From positions 1-38,260 of the forward strand of contig NZ_SSMG01000312.1 of NCBI RefSeq assembly GCF_009873615.1: a stretch of 38,260 bases of DNA. The letters are read 5' to 3'. Shown here in pieces: positions 17,810 to 27,103 of this stretch. This DNA comes from Photobacterium lucens (lineage in GTDB: Bacteria > Pseudomonadota > Gammaproteobacteria > Enterobacterales > Vibrionaceae). The position numbers and the translations under genes are program-made. Position 1 is the first letter of the stretch. Each line of letters opens with the position of its first letter. A model generated the notes under the pieces. It was not told the origin of the DNA, did no database searches, and was given only the letters and a program-made list of their open reading frames with translations.

Positions 17810-19030
17810 TTACTCTGCGTTATAAAGCGTTGCAATAGCACGCTCCAAACGCGCCATACCTTCATCAATATCCGCTTTTTCAATCACCAATGATGGGGTG
17901 AAGCGCACCACATTTGTGCCTGCCACTAACATCATTAAGCCTTCTTTTCCGGCTTGGACAAGAATGTCACGGGCGCGACCTTGCCACTCATCGGTTAGAG
18001 ACGCGCCAAGTAATAATCCCTTACCACGGATCTCGGCAAAAATTGGATACTTGGCATTGATCGCAGTTAGCCCTTCACGGAACCACTGCTCGCGTTGTTT
18101 AACCCCAGCTAGCACTTCAGGCTTACTCACTTCGTCAATCACTGCTTCTGCAACTGCACATGCCAGTGGATTACCACCATATGTCGAGCCATGAGTACCC
18201 ACTTTCAAATGTGCAGCAAGCTCGGTCGTTGTCAGCATTGCACCGATAGGAAAGCCCCCACCAAGCGATTTAGCCGTGGTTAAGATATCAGGCGTTACTC
18301 CCAAACCTTGGTAAGCATAAAAATCACCCGTACGACCATTACCTGTTTGGACTTCATCAAAAATCAGCAATGCTTGATGTTTATCACACAGCTCACGCAC
18401 ACCTTGAACAAATTCAACGCTTGGGCTGACTAAGCCTCCTTCACCTTGCAGTGGCTCCATCATCACCGCACAGGTTTTCTCCGACATTATCTCAGCTAAA
18501 GCTGATAGGTCGTTGTAAGGAATATGCGTTACCGCTTGAGGTTTAGGACCGAAACCATCGGAATAGGCTTCTTGCCCACCAACCGTAACGGTGAAGAAAG
18601 TACGCCCATGGAAACCTTGATGAAAAGCGATGATTTGATCTTTTTCAGTACCAAATTTATCAACTGCATAACGACGCGCGAGCTTAAGTGCCGCTTCATT
18701 CGCTTCAGCACCTGAGTTAGCAAAGAAAACTTTCTCCGCAAAACATAAGTCCGTTAATTTTTTTGCTAAACGCAGTGCTGGTTCGTTGGTTAATACATTA
18801 CTTAAATGCCATAACTTGTCGGCTTGCTCTTTTAATGCGTTAACCATGATTGGATGGCAATGACCCAAGCAGCTCACCGCAATTCCACCAGCAAAATCGA
18901 CATACTCGCGATCATGTTGATCCCATACTCGTGCTCCTCTGCCACGTACAGGGATCTCCGCCATTGGTGAATAACAAGGCACCATCACCTCATCAAATAA
19001 ATTACGTTCTACTCTCTGCTCTGTAGTCAT
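17810..19030 (-). CDS. astC: Acetylornithine/succinylornithine aminotransferase (ArgD/AstC)
   Basis: PLP-dependent class III aminotransferase, 406 aa. The PLP lysine is Lys254 in [15 protein letters not shown], with [18 protein letters not shown] and [12 protein letters not shown] as further signatures. It transaminates N-acetylornithine in arginine synthesis and N-succinylornithine in arginine degradation. Its place as the first gene of an operon with astA and astD favours the degradative role, but many Vibrionaceae use a single enzyme for both, so argD is an equally fair symbol. The ATG at 19030 has AAGGA upstream; a GTG one codon earlier is possible. astA follows after 115 bases. Confidence 0.93.
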   Translation of the reverse strand: MTTEQRVERNLFDEVMVPCYSPMAEIPVRGRGARVWDQHDREYVDFAGGIAVSCLGHCHPIMVNALKEQADKLWHLSNVLTNEPALRLAKKLTDLCFAEKVFFANSGAEANEAALKLARRYAVDKFGTEKDQIIAFHQGFHGRTFFTVTVGGQEAYSDGFGPKPQAVTHIPYNDLSALAEIMSEKTCAVMMEPLQGEGGLVSPSVEFVQGVRELCDKHQALLIFDEVQTGNGRTGDFYAYQGLGVTPDILTTAKSLGGGFPIGAMLTTTELAAHLKVGTHGSTYGGNPLACAVAEAVIDEVSKPEVLAGVKQREQWFREGLTAINAKYPIFAEIRGKGLLLGASLTDEWQGRARDILVQAGKEGLMMLVAGTNVVRFTPSLVIEKADIDEGMARLERAIATLYNAE

Positions 19031-19234
19031 CACATTATCCTTCTGTGTATAACGCTATAATCATAGTATTTACATTTTATTAACCTTTGCCAATAGCAGA
19101 ATATTTTTTTGCTATCTGGCAACACAACTATTTTTAATAAAACTGACATAGTTATGCGCTATCTCGGCAAATTTATTAACTCACAGAGACAAAAAGGTGT
19201 ATTTCCTATCAGGAAACAAAAAGGATAGAGAAAT

Positions 19235-19333
19235 ATGCTAGTGAATAGCTTTGCAATTTCAATTAGAGAGGGGGACGTGTCTAAAAATTGTAGAGATGTG
19301 GATGATATCGCGATTTTAAGACAGATATTTTAA
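19235..19333 (+). CDS. Candidate 32-residue small protein
   Basis: An ATG at 19235 is preceded by AAAAAGGATAGAG, a reasonable ribosome binding site, and opens a 32-codon frame (starts MLVNSFAISIREGD, ends DIAILRQIF) that stops at TAA inside the loop of the inverted repeat at 19307-19346. No family is recognised. It is antisense to the flanking genes, so it would be a stand-alone transcript or a chance ORF. Confidence 0.25.
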   Translation: MLVNSFAISIREGDVSKNCRDVDDIAILRQIF

Positions 19334-19346
19334 CTAAAATCGCGAT
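19307..19346. repeat. 12-bp inverted repeat upstream of the ast operon, downstream of pabA
   Basis: Arms ATCGCGATTTTA and TAAAATCGCGAT are perfect, with a 16-base loop; GAT/ATC outside can extend the stem across a one-base bulge. It lies 13 bases beyond the pabA stop codon and could terminate pabA transcription, although no good T run follows on either strand. Confidence 0.55.
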
Positions 19347-19358
19347 TATCTACTGTGA

Positions 19359-19934
19359 CTAGCGTTGAAGAAAGTTCGCCAATAAGGCATGACCTTGCTC
19401 GGTCAGAATGCTTTCAGGATGAAATTGCACCCCTTCTAAAGGTAATGTTTTATGGGCAATCCCCATGATTTCATCAAACTCACCCTCACGCTCTGTCCAC
19501 GCAGTGATATTAAAGCAATCAGGTAAGGTTTCTCTCTTCACCACCAATGAGTGGTAGCGAGTCACTGTTAATGGGTTATTAAGCCCTGCAAACACACTAG
19601 TATCATTATGTTTGATCGGTGATGTTTTACCATGCATCACTTGTCTTGCCCGTACCACGTCACCACCAAATGCTTGAGCAAGTGATTGATGACCTAAACA
19701 TACTCCTAAAATAGGTAGCTTTCCGGCAAAGTATTCTATCGCTTGAAGTGAAATACCCGCTTCATTTGGAGTACATGGCCCCGGTGAAATCACTAAATGG
19801 GTCGGTGCTAATGCCTCTATGCCCGCGAGATCAATCTCATCGTTACGTACCACTTTAACCTCGGCACCTAACTCGCAAAAGTATTGGTAGAGGTTATAGG
19901 TAAATGAATCATAGTTATCGATAATTAACAGCAT
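19359..19934 (-). CDS. pabA: Aminodeoxychorismate synthase glutamine amidotransferase subunit (PabA/TrpG type)
   Basis: Class I glutamine amidotransferase that supplies ammonia to PabB for folate synthesis. It has 191 aa (E. coli PabA 187). The start [19 protein letters not shown] is typical. The catalytic triad is Cys79 (GVCLGHQ) with His172 and Glu174 (VQFHPES). TrpG has the same fold, but the gene stands outside any trp operon and next to ast/argD, as PabA does in related genomes. I use the ATG at 19934; the open frame extends to 20000 without motif support. A terminator separates it from trpS. Confidence 0.93.
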   Translation of the reverse strand: MLLIIDNYDSFTYNLYQYFCELGAEVKVVRNDEIDLAGIEALAPTHLVISPGPCTPNEAGISLQAIEYFAGKLPILGVCLGHQSLAQAFGGDVVRARQVMHGKTSPIKHNDTSVFAGLNNPLTVTRYHSLVVKRETLPDCFNITAWTEREGEFDEIMGIAHKTLPLEGVQFHPESILTEQGHALLANFLQR

Positions 19935-20000
19935 GCTATAACAGAGACCTTTGATATTCTGCGCTCTATTGTGCAATACATCACTAGAAACGCAAACCAT

Positions 20001-20027
20001 AAAAAAAGCAGAGCCAATGCCCTGCTT
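20001..20027 (-). terminator. Intrinsic terminator of trpS
   Basis: On the minus strand, AAGCAG and CTGCTT form a stem around a 10-base loop, followed by a run of seven T. It lies 20 bases after the trpS stop codon and upstream of pabA. Confidence 0.75.
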
Positions 20028-20047
20028 AATCTATCTATCGTTACTTG

Positions 20048-21070
20048 TTAGTAAGGGCGAGCAACAAAACCTACCGCTTGGTACGCTTTTTTCAATACTT
20101 CTGCCGCACGTGCAGAAGCTTTTTCCGCACCTTGCTTCATTACGCTATCAAGGTATGCACGATCGCTACGAATGCGGTGGTATTCAGCTTGTACTGGCTC
20201 AAGCATAGCAACCAGTGCTTCACCCACGTCTTTCTTAAATGGACCGTACATTTCAACGCCAGCATATTGCGCTTCGATTTCAGCGAAGGTTTTACCCGTT
20301 GCTGCAGAGTACAGACCCATTAGGTTAGAAATACCCGCTTTGTTTTCGATATCAAATGCGATACGAGGCGGTGTTTCTGCATCTGTTTGTGCCTTGTTGA
20401 TCTTCTTAATGATCGATTTAGGCTCTTCAAGCAGAGTGATCACGTTCTTACGGTTATCATCAGATTTCGACATTTTCTTCGTCGCATCTTGAAGACTCAT
20501 GACACGCGCACCCACGGTTGGGATGTAAGGCTCTGGTACTTGGAAGATTGGGCTCTCTTCAGTGCCATAAATGTTGTTAAAGCGTGTTGCGATATCACGC
20601 GCAAGCTCTAAGTGTTGCTTCTGATCGCTACCTACAGGTACTTGGTGTGCGCCGTACAATAGAATGTCAGCAGCCATCAGTACTGGGTAGTCAAATAGAC
20701 CAACGTTAACATCGTTAGCATGACGTGCAGATTTATCTTTAAACTGCGTCATACGGCTTAGCTCACCCATTTGAGTGTAACAGTTAAGTAGCCAGCCTAA
20801 TTGGGCATGCTCTGGTACATGAGATTGTACGAACAAGGTGCTCTTTTGCGGATCAACGCCAACAGCTAAACAAATCGCTAAAGCATCAAGTGTTGCTTCA
20901 TGCAGCGCTTTTGGATCTTGGCGAACCGTCACTGCGTGCAAATCAACCACACAGTATTGGCAATCGTAATCGTCCTGCATCTGTTCCCACTGACGCAGCG
21001 CACCTAGGTAGTTACCAATACTTAATTCACCAGAAGGCTGTACGCCACTTAATACAATGGGTTTACTCAT
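20048..21070 (-). CDS. trpS: Tryptophanyl-tRNA synthetase
   Basis: Class I aminoacyl-tRNA synthetase that charges tRNA-Trp; 340 aa (E. coli 334). The HIGH-like motif is in [17 protein letters not shown] and the KMSKS motif is intact (KKMSKSDDN). The tryptophan-pocket segments [34 protein letters not shown] and [16 protein letters not shown] are also typical. It lies last in damX-dam-rpe-gph-trpS, but a terminator (21105-21132) lies between gph and trpS, so it may have its own promoter. Confidence 0.98.
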   Translation of the reverse strand: MSKPIVLSGVQPSGELSIGNYLGALRQWEQMQDDYDCQYCVVDLHAVTVRQDPKALHEATLDALAICLAVGVDPQKSTLFVQSHVPEHAQLGWLLNCYTQMGELSRMTQFKDKSARHANDVNVGLFDYPVLMAADILLYGAHQVPVGSDQKQHLELARDIATRFNNIYGTEESPIFQVPEPYIPTVGARVMSLQDATKKMSKSDDNRKNVITLLEEPKSIIKKINKAQTDAETPPRIAFDIENKAGISNLMGLYSAATGKTFAEIEAQYAGVEMYGPFKKDVGEALVAMLEPVQAEYHRIRSDRAYLDSVMKQGAEKASARAAEVLKKAYQAVGFVARPY

Positions 21071-21104
21071 GATCAGACAATCCTGTTAATTTCTTTATTC
21101 ATAG

Positions 21105-21132
21105 AAAAGCGAGAGTCCGGCTCCCGCTTTTT
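21105..21132 (-). terminator. Intrinsic terminator after gph
   Basis: On the minus strand, an 11-bp stem, AAAAGCGGGAG with CTCTCGCTTTT (one G-U pair), loop CCGGA. The T-rich 3' arm continues to TTTTC. It lies about 30 bases after the gph stop codon and about 35 before the trpS start. Confidence 0.75.
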
Positions 21133-21141
21133 ATCTTGTTG

Positions 21142-21155
21142 CCAGTGTACACTGG
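21142..21155. repeat. 14-bp perfect palindrome between gph and trpS
   Basis: CCAGTGTACACTGG is fully self-complementary and lies between the gph stop codon and the gph terminator. It may be an operator; see the adjacent TrpR-like site. Confidence 0.4.
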
Positions 21156-21160
21156 AATGT

Positions 21161-21174
21161 ACTAGTCGCCTAGT
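21161..21174. promoter_or_regulatory. TrpR-like operator candidate at the gph 3' end, upstream of trpS
   Basis: ACTAG-TCGC-CTAGT has the same half-sites and 4-base spacing as the TrpR operator core of E. coli trp (ACTAG-TTAA-CTAGT), and TGT precedes it as in aroH. It overlaps the last codons of gph and is about 90 bases upstream of the trpS start. trpS is not known to be TrpR-controlled in E. coli, so the role is uncertain. Confidence 0.35.
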
Positions 21175-21848
21175 TTAACCACATCCGCTAATTGCTTGAA
21201 GTGATCACAAACCACATCCGGCTCGCTATCTGCGATAGGTTGACCATAGTTATAGCCATAAGTCAGCCCAAGGGAATGACATGTTGCCGCTTTTGCAGCC
21301 AAGATATCATTTCGTGAATCACCGACCATCAGCATTTCATTTGCAGCAATGTTATGTTTTTCCATTAACCAATGCAGCGCATAGGGATCAGGCTTTTTCA
21401 GTGGGAAGGTATCACCACCAATCACATCGACAAAATACTCGCTGATGCCATGCTCTTCAAGTAGATGAGGAACAAATTGCGATGGCTTATTGGTCACAAT
21501 CGCCATTGGCATTCCCGCTTGATAAAACGCTGCCAATGTAGTTTTTACATCCGCATACAACGCGCTTTTCACATGACCACCTAACTCGTAGTAGTGATCA
21601 AATAACTGTCGAGCTTGTTTATGTAATTCAGGATCCAAATCAGGATCAATATCTACACTACGGCTAAGCGAGCGACCAATTAAGATATCTGCGCCATTAC
21701 CAATCCAAGTGGTAACTTGCTCAACCGTCACCCCTTCACGACCAAGGTGACGCATGGTTTTATCTGCCGCATCTGCTAAATCTGGCACGCTATCTAACAA
21801 GGTGCCATCTAAATCAAATGCAATAAACTTGATGTTATCAAAAGCCAT
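21162..21848 (-). CDS. gph: Phosphoglycolate phosphatase
   Basis: HAD-superfamily phosphatase that removes 2-phosphoglycolate, produced during DNA repair; 228 aa. The nucleophile motif FDLDGTLLDS is at the start, followed by IVTNKP and DVIGGDTFPLKKPDP, then VGDSRNDILAAKAA with the metal-binding Asp pair. The ATG at 21848 overlaps the rpe stop by one base (TAATG), so translation is likely coupled; a GTG two codons earlier is possible. Order rpe-gph-trpS matches E. coli. Confidence 0.95.
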   Translation of the reverse strand: MAFDNIKFIAFDLDGTLLDSVPDLADAADKTMRHLGREGVTVEQVTTWIGNGADILIGRSLSRSVDIDPDLDPELHKQARQLFDHYYELGGHVKSALYADVKTTLAAFYQAGMPMAIVTNKPSQFVPHLLEEHGISEYFVDVIGGDTFPLKKPDPYALHWLMEKHNIAANEMLMVGDSRNDILAAKAATCHSLGLTYGYNYGQPIADSEPDVVCDHFKQLADVVKLGD

Positions 21849-22522
21849 TAACACTTAGCCTCAGCTAATTCTGCGCGCATTTTATCAATCGCGACTTTGT
21901 AATCCGGTTCATTGAAAATCGCAGAGCCTGCGACAAACATGTCGGCACCCGCTTCTGCAATTTCACGAATATTATCGACTTTCACACCGCCATCAATTTC
22001 AAGGCGAATATCACGACCTGATGCATCAATACGCTTACGCACTTCACGTAGTTTATCTAATGTCGATGGAATGAAAGATTGACCACCAAAGCCTGGGTTT
22101 ACTGACATCAATAAAATCATATCGACTTTATCCATGATGTAATCCAAGTAATGTAGTGGCGTTGCTGGGTTAAAGACTACGCCTGCTTTACAGCCGTGTT
22201 CTTTAATTAACTGTAAAGTACGATCAATGTGCTCAGAAGCTTCAACATGGAAGGTGATCATTGAAGCGCCCGCTTTCGCAAAATCCGGAATAATGCTATC
22301 GACAGGCTTCACCATTAAGTGCACATCAATCGGTGCAGTAATGCCGTAATCACGCAATGCCTTACAGATCGGCGCACCAAAGGTAAGGTTAGGTACATAG
22401 TGATTATCCATCACATCAAAGTGGATCACATCAGCGCCTGCTGCGAGTACCTTTTCAACGTCTTCACCTAAACGTGCAAAGTCAGCCGATAAGATAGATG
22501 GAGCAATCAAAAAATCCTTCAT
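21848..22522 (-). CDS. rpe: Ribulose-phosphate 3-epimerase
   Basis: Pentose-phosphate pathway enzyme that interconverts ribulose 5-phosphate and xylulose 5-phosphate; a metal-dependent TIM barrel of 224 aa (E. coli 225). The active-site motifs are [37 protein letters not shown] and EIDGGV. It is divergent from the DUF2970 gene and overlaps the start of gph. Confidence 0.98.
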   Translation of the reverse strand: MKDFLIAPSILSADFARLGEDVEKVLAAGADVIHFDVMDNHYVPNLTFGAPICKALRDYGITAPIDVHLMVKPVDSIIPDFAKAGASMITFHVEASEHIDRTLQLIKEHGCKAGVVFNPATPLHYLDYIMDKVDMILLMSVNPGFGGQSFIPSTLDKLREVRKRIDASGRDIRLEIDGGVKVDNIREIAEAGADMFVAGSAIFNEPDYKVAIDKMRAELAEAKC

Positions 22523-22700
22523 GTTCTTGCCTCTATTCGATACAAAAAACCGGATACTTGGTTAACCAAGCCCAATAAATTGCAACAATTCTACCCGAAC
22601 CATGAAACCTTGTCCCAATGGATTTATTTATTACTTCAGTTGGTCAAAATGATGAGACAGCTCACTATACTTAAGTTATGGCGATTGAAGAGAAATATGG

Positions 22701-22910
22701 ATGAAAAAACAGGAGCAAGAAAAGCAGACGCTATTCTCTGTGATACGCAGTGTTCTTGCCGCTTTGTTTGGCGTTCAATCTGACAAGAACCGTTATCAAG
22801 ACTTCAAGCAGCCAACTGCATGGCCATTTATTATTACTGGGATCGTAATGATTGTGATGATGGTAGGCGCAATCATCGCCGTCGCTCAGTGGGCAACGGC
22901 AAGCCAATGA
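22701..22910 (+). CDS. DUF2970 small membrane protein
   Basis: A 69-aa protein with the DUF2970 pattern: SVIRSVLAALFGVQSDKNRYQDF followed by one transmembrane helix (about residues 43-64). The function of the family is unknown. It sits between rpe and dam on the opposite strand. Its stop codon is directly followed by the dam stop codon on the other strand, with no base between them. Confidence 0.85.
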   Translation: MKKQEQEKQTLFSVIRSVLAALFGVQSDKNRYQDFKQPTAWPFIITGIVMIVMMVGAIIAVAQWATASQ

Positions 22911-23762
22911 TCACTCTTCTTCTGAAGAAAATTTCGCTGTCGCAAGTGAAGGCGTAAACAGAGCCAATAATTCATCGACTTTATTTCGTCCACTGCCATT
23001 GCGGCTAATAGTACGTTTCACTTTCACCACAGACAGATCTGCACCTGTGTATAAACGACGGGTTAATGCAGTATCGTGATTAGAAATGAGCACCGTGATA
23101 TCACGCTCTTGTGCTGCTTTTTCTGCGACATCCGCCAAGGTTGCTTGATCGTCTAAACTAAAACCATTACCGGCATATGAGGTAAAGTTTGCAGTGCTAG
23201 ACAACGGTGCATAAGGTGGATCGCAATACACTACGCAGCCTTTACGAGCACGTGAAAATGTTGTGGTATAGCCTTCACACACAAACGTGGCACGCTTAGC
23301 TTTTTCAGAAAAATAACGCATTTCCTCTTCTGGGAAATACGGCTTCTTATACGAGCCAAACGGCACATTAAAGCCGCCTTTCTTGTTATAACGACATAAG
23401 CCATTAAAACCATGACGGTTCATGTACAAGAAATATAACGAGCGCAGGTACGGATCATCACTAGCATTAAATTCTTCACGAATTTTTAAATACGCTTCTT
23501 TGTTATTATATTCAGGCGTGAATAATTTACGCGCATCTTCAATATAACGCTCTGGCTCATTTTTGAGGATGTTGTAAAGATTGATCAAATCAGGATTGAT
23601 ATCTGCCAGTAAGTAATGGTCATAATCTGTATTTAGAAATACAGAACCTGCCCCAACAAAAGGCTCAACCAATTTACGCGCAGGCGGTAGATGTCGTTTA
23701 ATATCCTCAACGAGAGAGTATTTACCTCCAGCCCATTTTAGGAATGCACGATGCTTTTTCAT
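22911..23762 (-). CDS. dam: DNA adenine methyltransferase Dam
   Basis: Methylates adenine in GATC, for mismatch-repair strand choice and replication timing; in Vibrionaceae it is needed for chromosome II replication. It is 283 aa (E. coli 278). The SAM-binding motif FLKWAGGKYSL and EPFVGAGSVFLN are present, and the catalytic DPPY is at residues 181-184, as in E. coli. It is transcribed with damX upstream, 107 bases away. Confidence 0.98.
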   Translation of the reverse strand: MKKHRAFLKWAGGKYSLVEDIKRHLPPARKLVEPFVGAGSVFLNTDYDHYLLADINPDLINLYNILKNEPERYIEDARKLFTPEYNNKEAYLKIREEFNASDDPYLRSLYFLYMNRHGFNGLCRYNKKGGFNVPFGSYKKPYFPEEEMRYFSEKAKRATFVCEGYTTTFSRARKGCVVYCDPPYAPLSSTANFTSYAGNGFSLDDQATLADVAEKAAQERDITVLISNHDTALTRRLYTGADLSVVKVKRTISRNGSGRNKVDELLALFTPSLATAKFSSEEE

Positions 23763-23869
23763 TAAGCTAACCCACCACCACTAGCAATATTGTCACGAAA
23801 GGTCGCGGATTGTACCTCATTTCTACCCTCGACTGATACCAATTCACGTAAATAACTGCCCTCATGGAC

Positions 23870-25468
23870 TTATTTTAAACGTTCTATTTCTTGCTGGATT
23901 TTTTTATACGGTTTTGGCCATGGACGTAGAGCTTTTAAATCATTCGGTAATGCTCGGATTGCGGCACGTGCCTGCTTTACCGTTTTATAATCGCCAGAAA
24001 TCACAATAAACCATATTTTGCCATCACGACGTGTTTTGTAGATAGCCGCGGAAGATTGCACCTTATTCTTTTTCACAAAGGCTTTAGTTTCATTCCAACT
24101 CATCGATGCAGACAATTGAATCGCATAATGACGTGAATTCTTCGCAAGCAATGTTGTAGTATTTGCCAGCTCGATTTGGGGAGATGTCACAGGCTCTACA
24201 TTAGGCTTAGTCACCTTGGTCGTTGCAGGAGCTGCAGCAGTAGACTCTGTTTTCACCACTTTTTTTACAACGGCTTTATCAAGCTGTGGGCTTGCTTCAG
24301 CTGGCTTATTTTTTTCAGTCTCTGTCGTAACAGAATCATCAGTTTTTTCAGATGTCGTAACATTATTAGATTCAACAGGTGTTGGCGTTAGCTCTGCTTT
24401 TACTTCTAACTCAGGCTCAGCAGAAAACTCTTTTGCCGCACTTTCACCTGTGCCACCCACACTTTGCTCATCTATCATGGCATCAACTAACTTTGATGGT
24501 ACTACCATTCGCTGCGCTTCAGACTCTTGGCGACCCACCGTTAGCCCTTCACCATGAATAGGCATCGGCAAAGGTTTATTATCAATCACCGGATCAGTAT
24601 CGTCACTTTGAGAAGTGCTTTCCGTTACCTGTGGTGTCAATGGTGTTGGTGTAGGCGTCAGCAATGAGATCGTTGTAGCTTGTGATTGATAGTAATCAAT
24701 GCCAAACCAACCGACGACGGTTACGAACAAGAGTACCACCAGCCCAACCAGTAACTTCATTGGTGATAAGCGTGGTGATGAATGCGGTGAAGCCATACTA
24801 TTATCCGACGATGGCAATTGCTGCAAAGCACCAGGGCGCGGCTGCGATAACGACAGACGCTCTTTTAGCTCACGGCGATCGAAAGCGCCTAATTGCTCAT
24901 CACCTAGTAACATCTCACTAAACTGACTGACTTCCTCAGCACTTAGCTCACTGATTTCAAGTTCAAGTAAAGCCATCCCTGAAACTTGGGCGATATCATG
25001 CAGAGGTTTGGTGATCGTATCTGGCTCTGCAAACAATAAGATATTAATTTGCCAGCCAAATCGCTCTTCCGTACTTCTGACTAATGCCCAAAGTTCTACC
25101 AATAATTCAGGTGCAAGAAATTGTGCATCATCAACGATGATAACAAGGTTTGTTTGTTCAGGAAGTAAGTGCTTTGCACTTTGTAATAACGAGTCTTGCT
25201 CGTTAAACATCGGATTAGCATTAAATTGCTTAAGCAAATTTGAACGCTGTTGGATCAGTGTTTGCCCTTCACTACAGCTTAGTAATGCTTGCTCTGCATC
25301 TTGAGCGTATTGCTCTAAATAACGATGTGCTAGCCAGGTTTTGCCTGAGCCTTGTGTACCGGAGAGTAAAATAAGGTGTGAACTAAATCGGGTAATGAAC
25401 TGTACCCGTGAAAGCAACTGGATCTGGCTATCCAGATCCATGTTTTTTGCTGCTAACGAACTACGCAT
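23870..25468 (-). CDS. damX: DamX-like SPOR-domain cell-division protein with AAA ATPase domain
   Basis: A 532-aa protein with three parts. Residues about 10-210 are an AAA-type ATPase domain related to ExeA-like proteins: Walker A GTQGSGKT at 37-44 and the Walker B-like LVIIVDDAQFL. A single transmembrane helix follows (about 234-254), then a long Thr/Pro/Ser/Glu-rich linker and a C-terminal SPOR domain (HYAIQLSASMSWNETKAFVKKN, then WFIVISGDYKTVKQARAAI), which binds denuded septal peptidoglycan. E. coli DamX lacks the ATPase domain. The ATG at 25468 is 13 bases after aroB, so the two genes are cotranscribed. Confidence 0.9.
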   Translation of the reverse strand: MRSSLAAKNMDLDSQIQLLSRVQFITRFSSHLILLSGTQGSGKTWLAHRYLEQYAQDAEQALLSCSEGQTLIQQRSNLLKQFNANPMFNEQDSLLQSAKHLLPEQTNLVIIVDDAQFLAPELLVELWALVRSTEERFGWQINILLFAEPDTITKPLHDIAQVSGMALLELEISELSAEEVSQFSEMLLGDEQLGAFDRRELKERLSLSQPRPGALQQLPSSDNSMASPHSSPRLSPMKLLVGLVVLLFVTVVGWFGIDYYQSQATTISLLTPTPTPLTPQVTESTSQSDDTDPVIDNKPLPMPIHGEGLTVGRQESEAQRMVVPSKLVDAMIDEQSVGGTGESAAKEFSAEPELEVKAELTPTPVESNNVTTSEKTDDSVTTETEKNKPAEASPQLDKAVVKKVVKTESTAAAPATTKVTKPNVEPVTSPQIELANTTTLLAKNSRHYAIQLSASMSWNETKAFVKKNKVQSSAAIYKTRRDGKIWFIVISGDYKTVKQARAAIRALPNDLKALRPWPKPYKKIQQEIERLK

Positions 25469-25481
25469 GATTAATCACAAC

Positions 25482-26561
25482 TTAGCGATTAATCACATCC
25501 TGCAATACCTCATGCGTCACATTAGACACGACTTCAGCACTGCCAATAGATGTCGGTAGAACTAATCGTAGCTGGCCTGATAATACTTTTTTATCACGCA
25601 TCATATGCTTAATAAATTCATCAAAGCCCATTGCTTCAGGTGCAACGACAGGAAGCTTTGCTCGCTCATGCAGACGAATAATACGTGCTACATCGTCATT
25701 ACTGATCAAGCCTTGTTTTGCTGCCGTTCTTGCTGCGAGAACTGTACCTGCCGACACCGCTTCACCGTGCAGCCAGTTGCCGTAGCCCATCTCAGCTTCA
25801 ATCGCATGACCAAATGTATGACCTAGATTAAGTAAAGCTCGTACACCTGATTCTTTTTCGTCTGCTGCAACAACATCGGCCTTAATTTGGCAACAACGCG
25901 CAATGGCATAACACAAGGCATCGTTATCTAACGCTTGTAGGCGTTCAATGTTTTCTTCAAGCCAAACGAAAAAGTCGTGATCTGCAATAATGCCGTACTT
26001 GATCACTTCAGCCATGCCCGCTGCAAACTCACGTTCAGGCAACGTACGTAAACAATGGTTATCAATAACCACCGCTTTTGGCTGATAGAAAGCGCCTATC
26101 ATGTTCTTACCCAATGGGTGATTCACTGCAGTTTTACCACCGACAGATGAGTCCACTTGAGAAAGTAACGTAGTAGGTACTTGAATAAAATCTACGCCAC
26201 GTTGGTAACTTGCCGCAGCAAAGCCGACAACATCACCAATAACACCACCGCCTAATGCGACGATCACCACATCACGGCCATAATTACCATCAAGTAAAAA
26301 TGTCATGATTTGATTAAAGGTATCTAACGTTTTGTATTGTTCACCATCAGGGAGAGAAAGTAGCGCCACTTGGCACTCTAATGAACTGATGGTATCCATT
26401 ACCTGCTGTGCATACAGCGGAGCAACGGTTTCGTTACTGACCACTACGACCCGCTTTCCAGCAGGAATTGCAGATGCAAACAACGCCGAGTTGCAAAACA
26501 ACTCGGCGCCGATTGAAATAGGGTAGCTTCTGTCACCTAAATTGACATTGATCCGTTCCAT
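25482..26561 (-). CDS. aroB: 3-dehydroquinate synthase
   Basis: Second enzyme of the shikimate pathway; NAD+- and metal-dependent; 359 aa (E. coli 362). The signature [37 protein letters not shown] and the metal-binding GHTFGHAIE are intact, and [13 protein letters not shown] is the nucleotide site. It lies 23 bases after aroK, with damX following, the conserved aroK-aroB-damX-dam order. Confidence 0.98.
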   Translation of the reverse strand: MERINVNLGDRSYPISIGAELFCNSALFASAIPAGKRVVVVSNETVAPLYAQQVMDTISSLECQVALLSLPDGEQYKTLDTFNQIMTFLLDGNYGRDVVIVALGGGVIGDVVGFAAASYQRGVDFIQVPTTLLSQVDSSVGGKTAVNHPLGKNMIGAFYQPKAVVIDNHCLRTLPEREFAAGMAEVIKYGIIADHDFFVWLEENIERLQALDNDALCYAIARCCQIKADVVAADEKESGVRALLNLGHTFGHAIEAEMGYGNWLHGEAVSAGTVLAARTAAKQGLISNDDVARIIRLHERAKLPVVAPEAMGFDEFIKHMMRDKKVLSGQLRLVLPTSIGSAEVVSNVTHEVLQDVINR

Positions 26562-26584
26562 GGTCAGCTTCTCTCTTTAGTTGA

Positions 26585-27103
26585 TTAACGCTCTTCCAGC
26601 ATTTTGATGATTTGGTTAGCTACTACTTTCGCACTTTGATCATCAGTGCGAACAACGTAGTCTGCTACTTCTTCATACAATGGATTGCGCTCTTCTGCAA
26701 GTGCTTCCAGCACTTCGCGCGGCGTATCTGTTTGAAGTAGAGGACGCTTTTTATCGCGTTGAGTTCGAGCAAGTTGCTTCTCGATAGTCGTCTCTAGGTA
26801 AACTACGATACCACGAGCAGAAAGGCGATTACGGTTCTCTTTACTCTTAACAGAACCACCACCCGTTGCCAGAACAATACCTTGCTCTTGAGTTAGATCA
26901 TCAATTACTGCTTCTTCGCGAACACGGAAACCGTCTTCACCTTCAACATCAAAAACCCAACTAATATCAGCACCTGTACGCTCTTCGATCACGGTATCTG
27001 AGTCAAAGAATTCCATATGCAGCTGCTGTGCAAGGTGTCTACCAATAGTGCTTTTGCCGGCACCCATTGGGCCGACTAAGAAAATATTTCGTTTTTCAGC
27101 CAT
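26585..27103 (-). CDS. aroK: Shikimate kinase I
   Basis: Phosphorylates shikimate with ATP; 172 aa (E. coli 173), starting [19 protein letters not shown] exactly as in the family. Walker A GPMGAGKS is at residues 11-18; shikimate-binding segments include [13 protein letters not shown] and [11 protein letters not shown] use the ATG at 27103; a TTG three codons upstream is possible. The ribosome binding site is weak. First gene of the aroK-aroB-damX-dam run. Confidence 0.98.
   Translation of the reverse strand: MAEKRNIFLVGPMGAGKSTIGRHLAQQLHMEFFDSDTVIEERTGADISWVFDVEGEDGFRVREEAVIDDLTQEQGIVLATGGGSVKSKENRNRLSARGIVVYLETTIEKQLARTQRDKKRPLLQTDTPREVLEALAEERNPLYEEVADYVVRTDDQSAKVVANQIIKMLEER

Larger units (their letters stand above)
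19031..19358 (+). other. Intergenic region upstream of the ast operon
   Basis: A 328-base stretch between astC and pabA, both on the minus strand. It must contain the ast promoter, but I could not pick convincing -35/-10 boxes, ArgR boxes or CRP sites. It holds a small hairpin TTTCCT-ATC-AGGAAA (19202-19216), a candidate small ORF on the plus strand (19235-19333) and a long inverted repeat (19307-19346). Confidence 0.5.

Noticed and set aside
24176-24921. Several overlapping ORFs opposite damX
   Set aside because: They fall in the low-complexity Thr/Pro/Ser/Glu linker of damX, where antisense frames stay open by composition alone.
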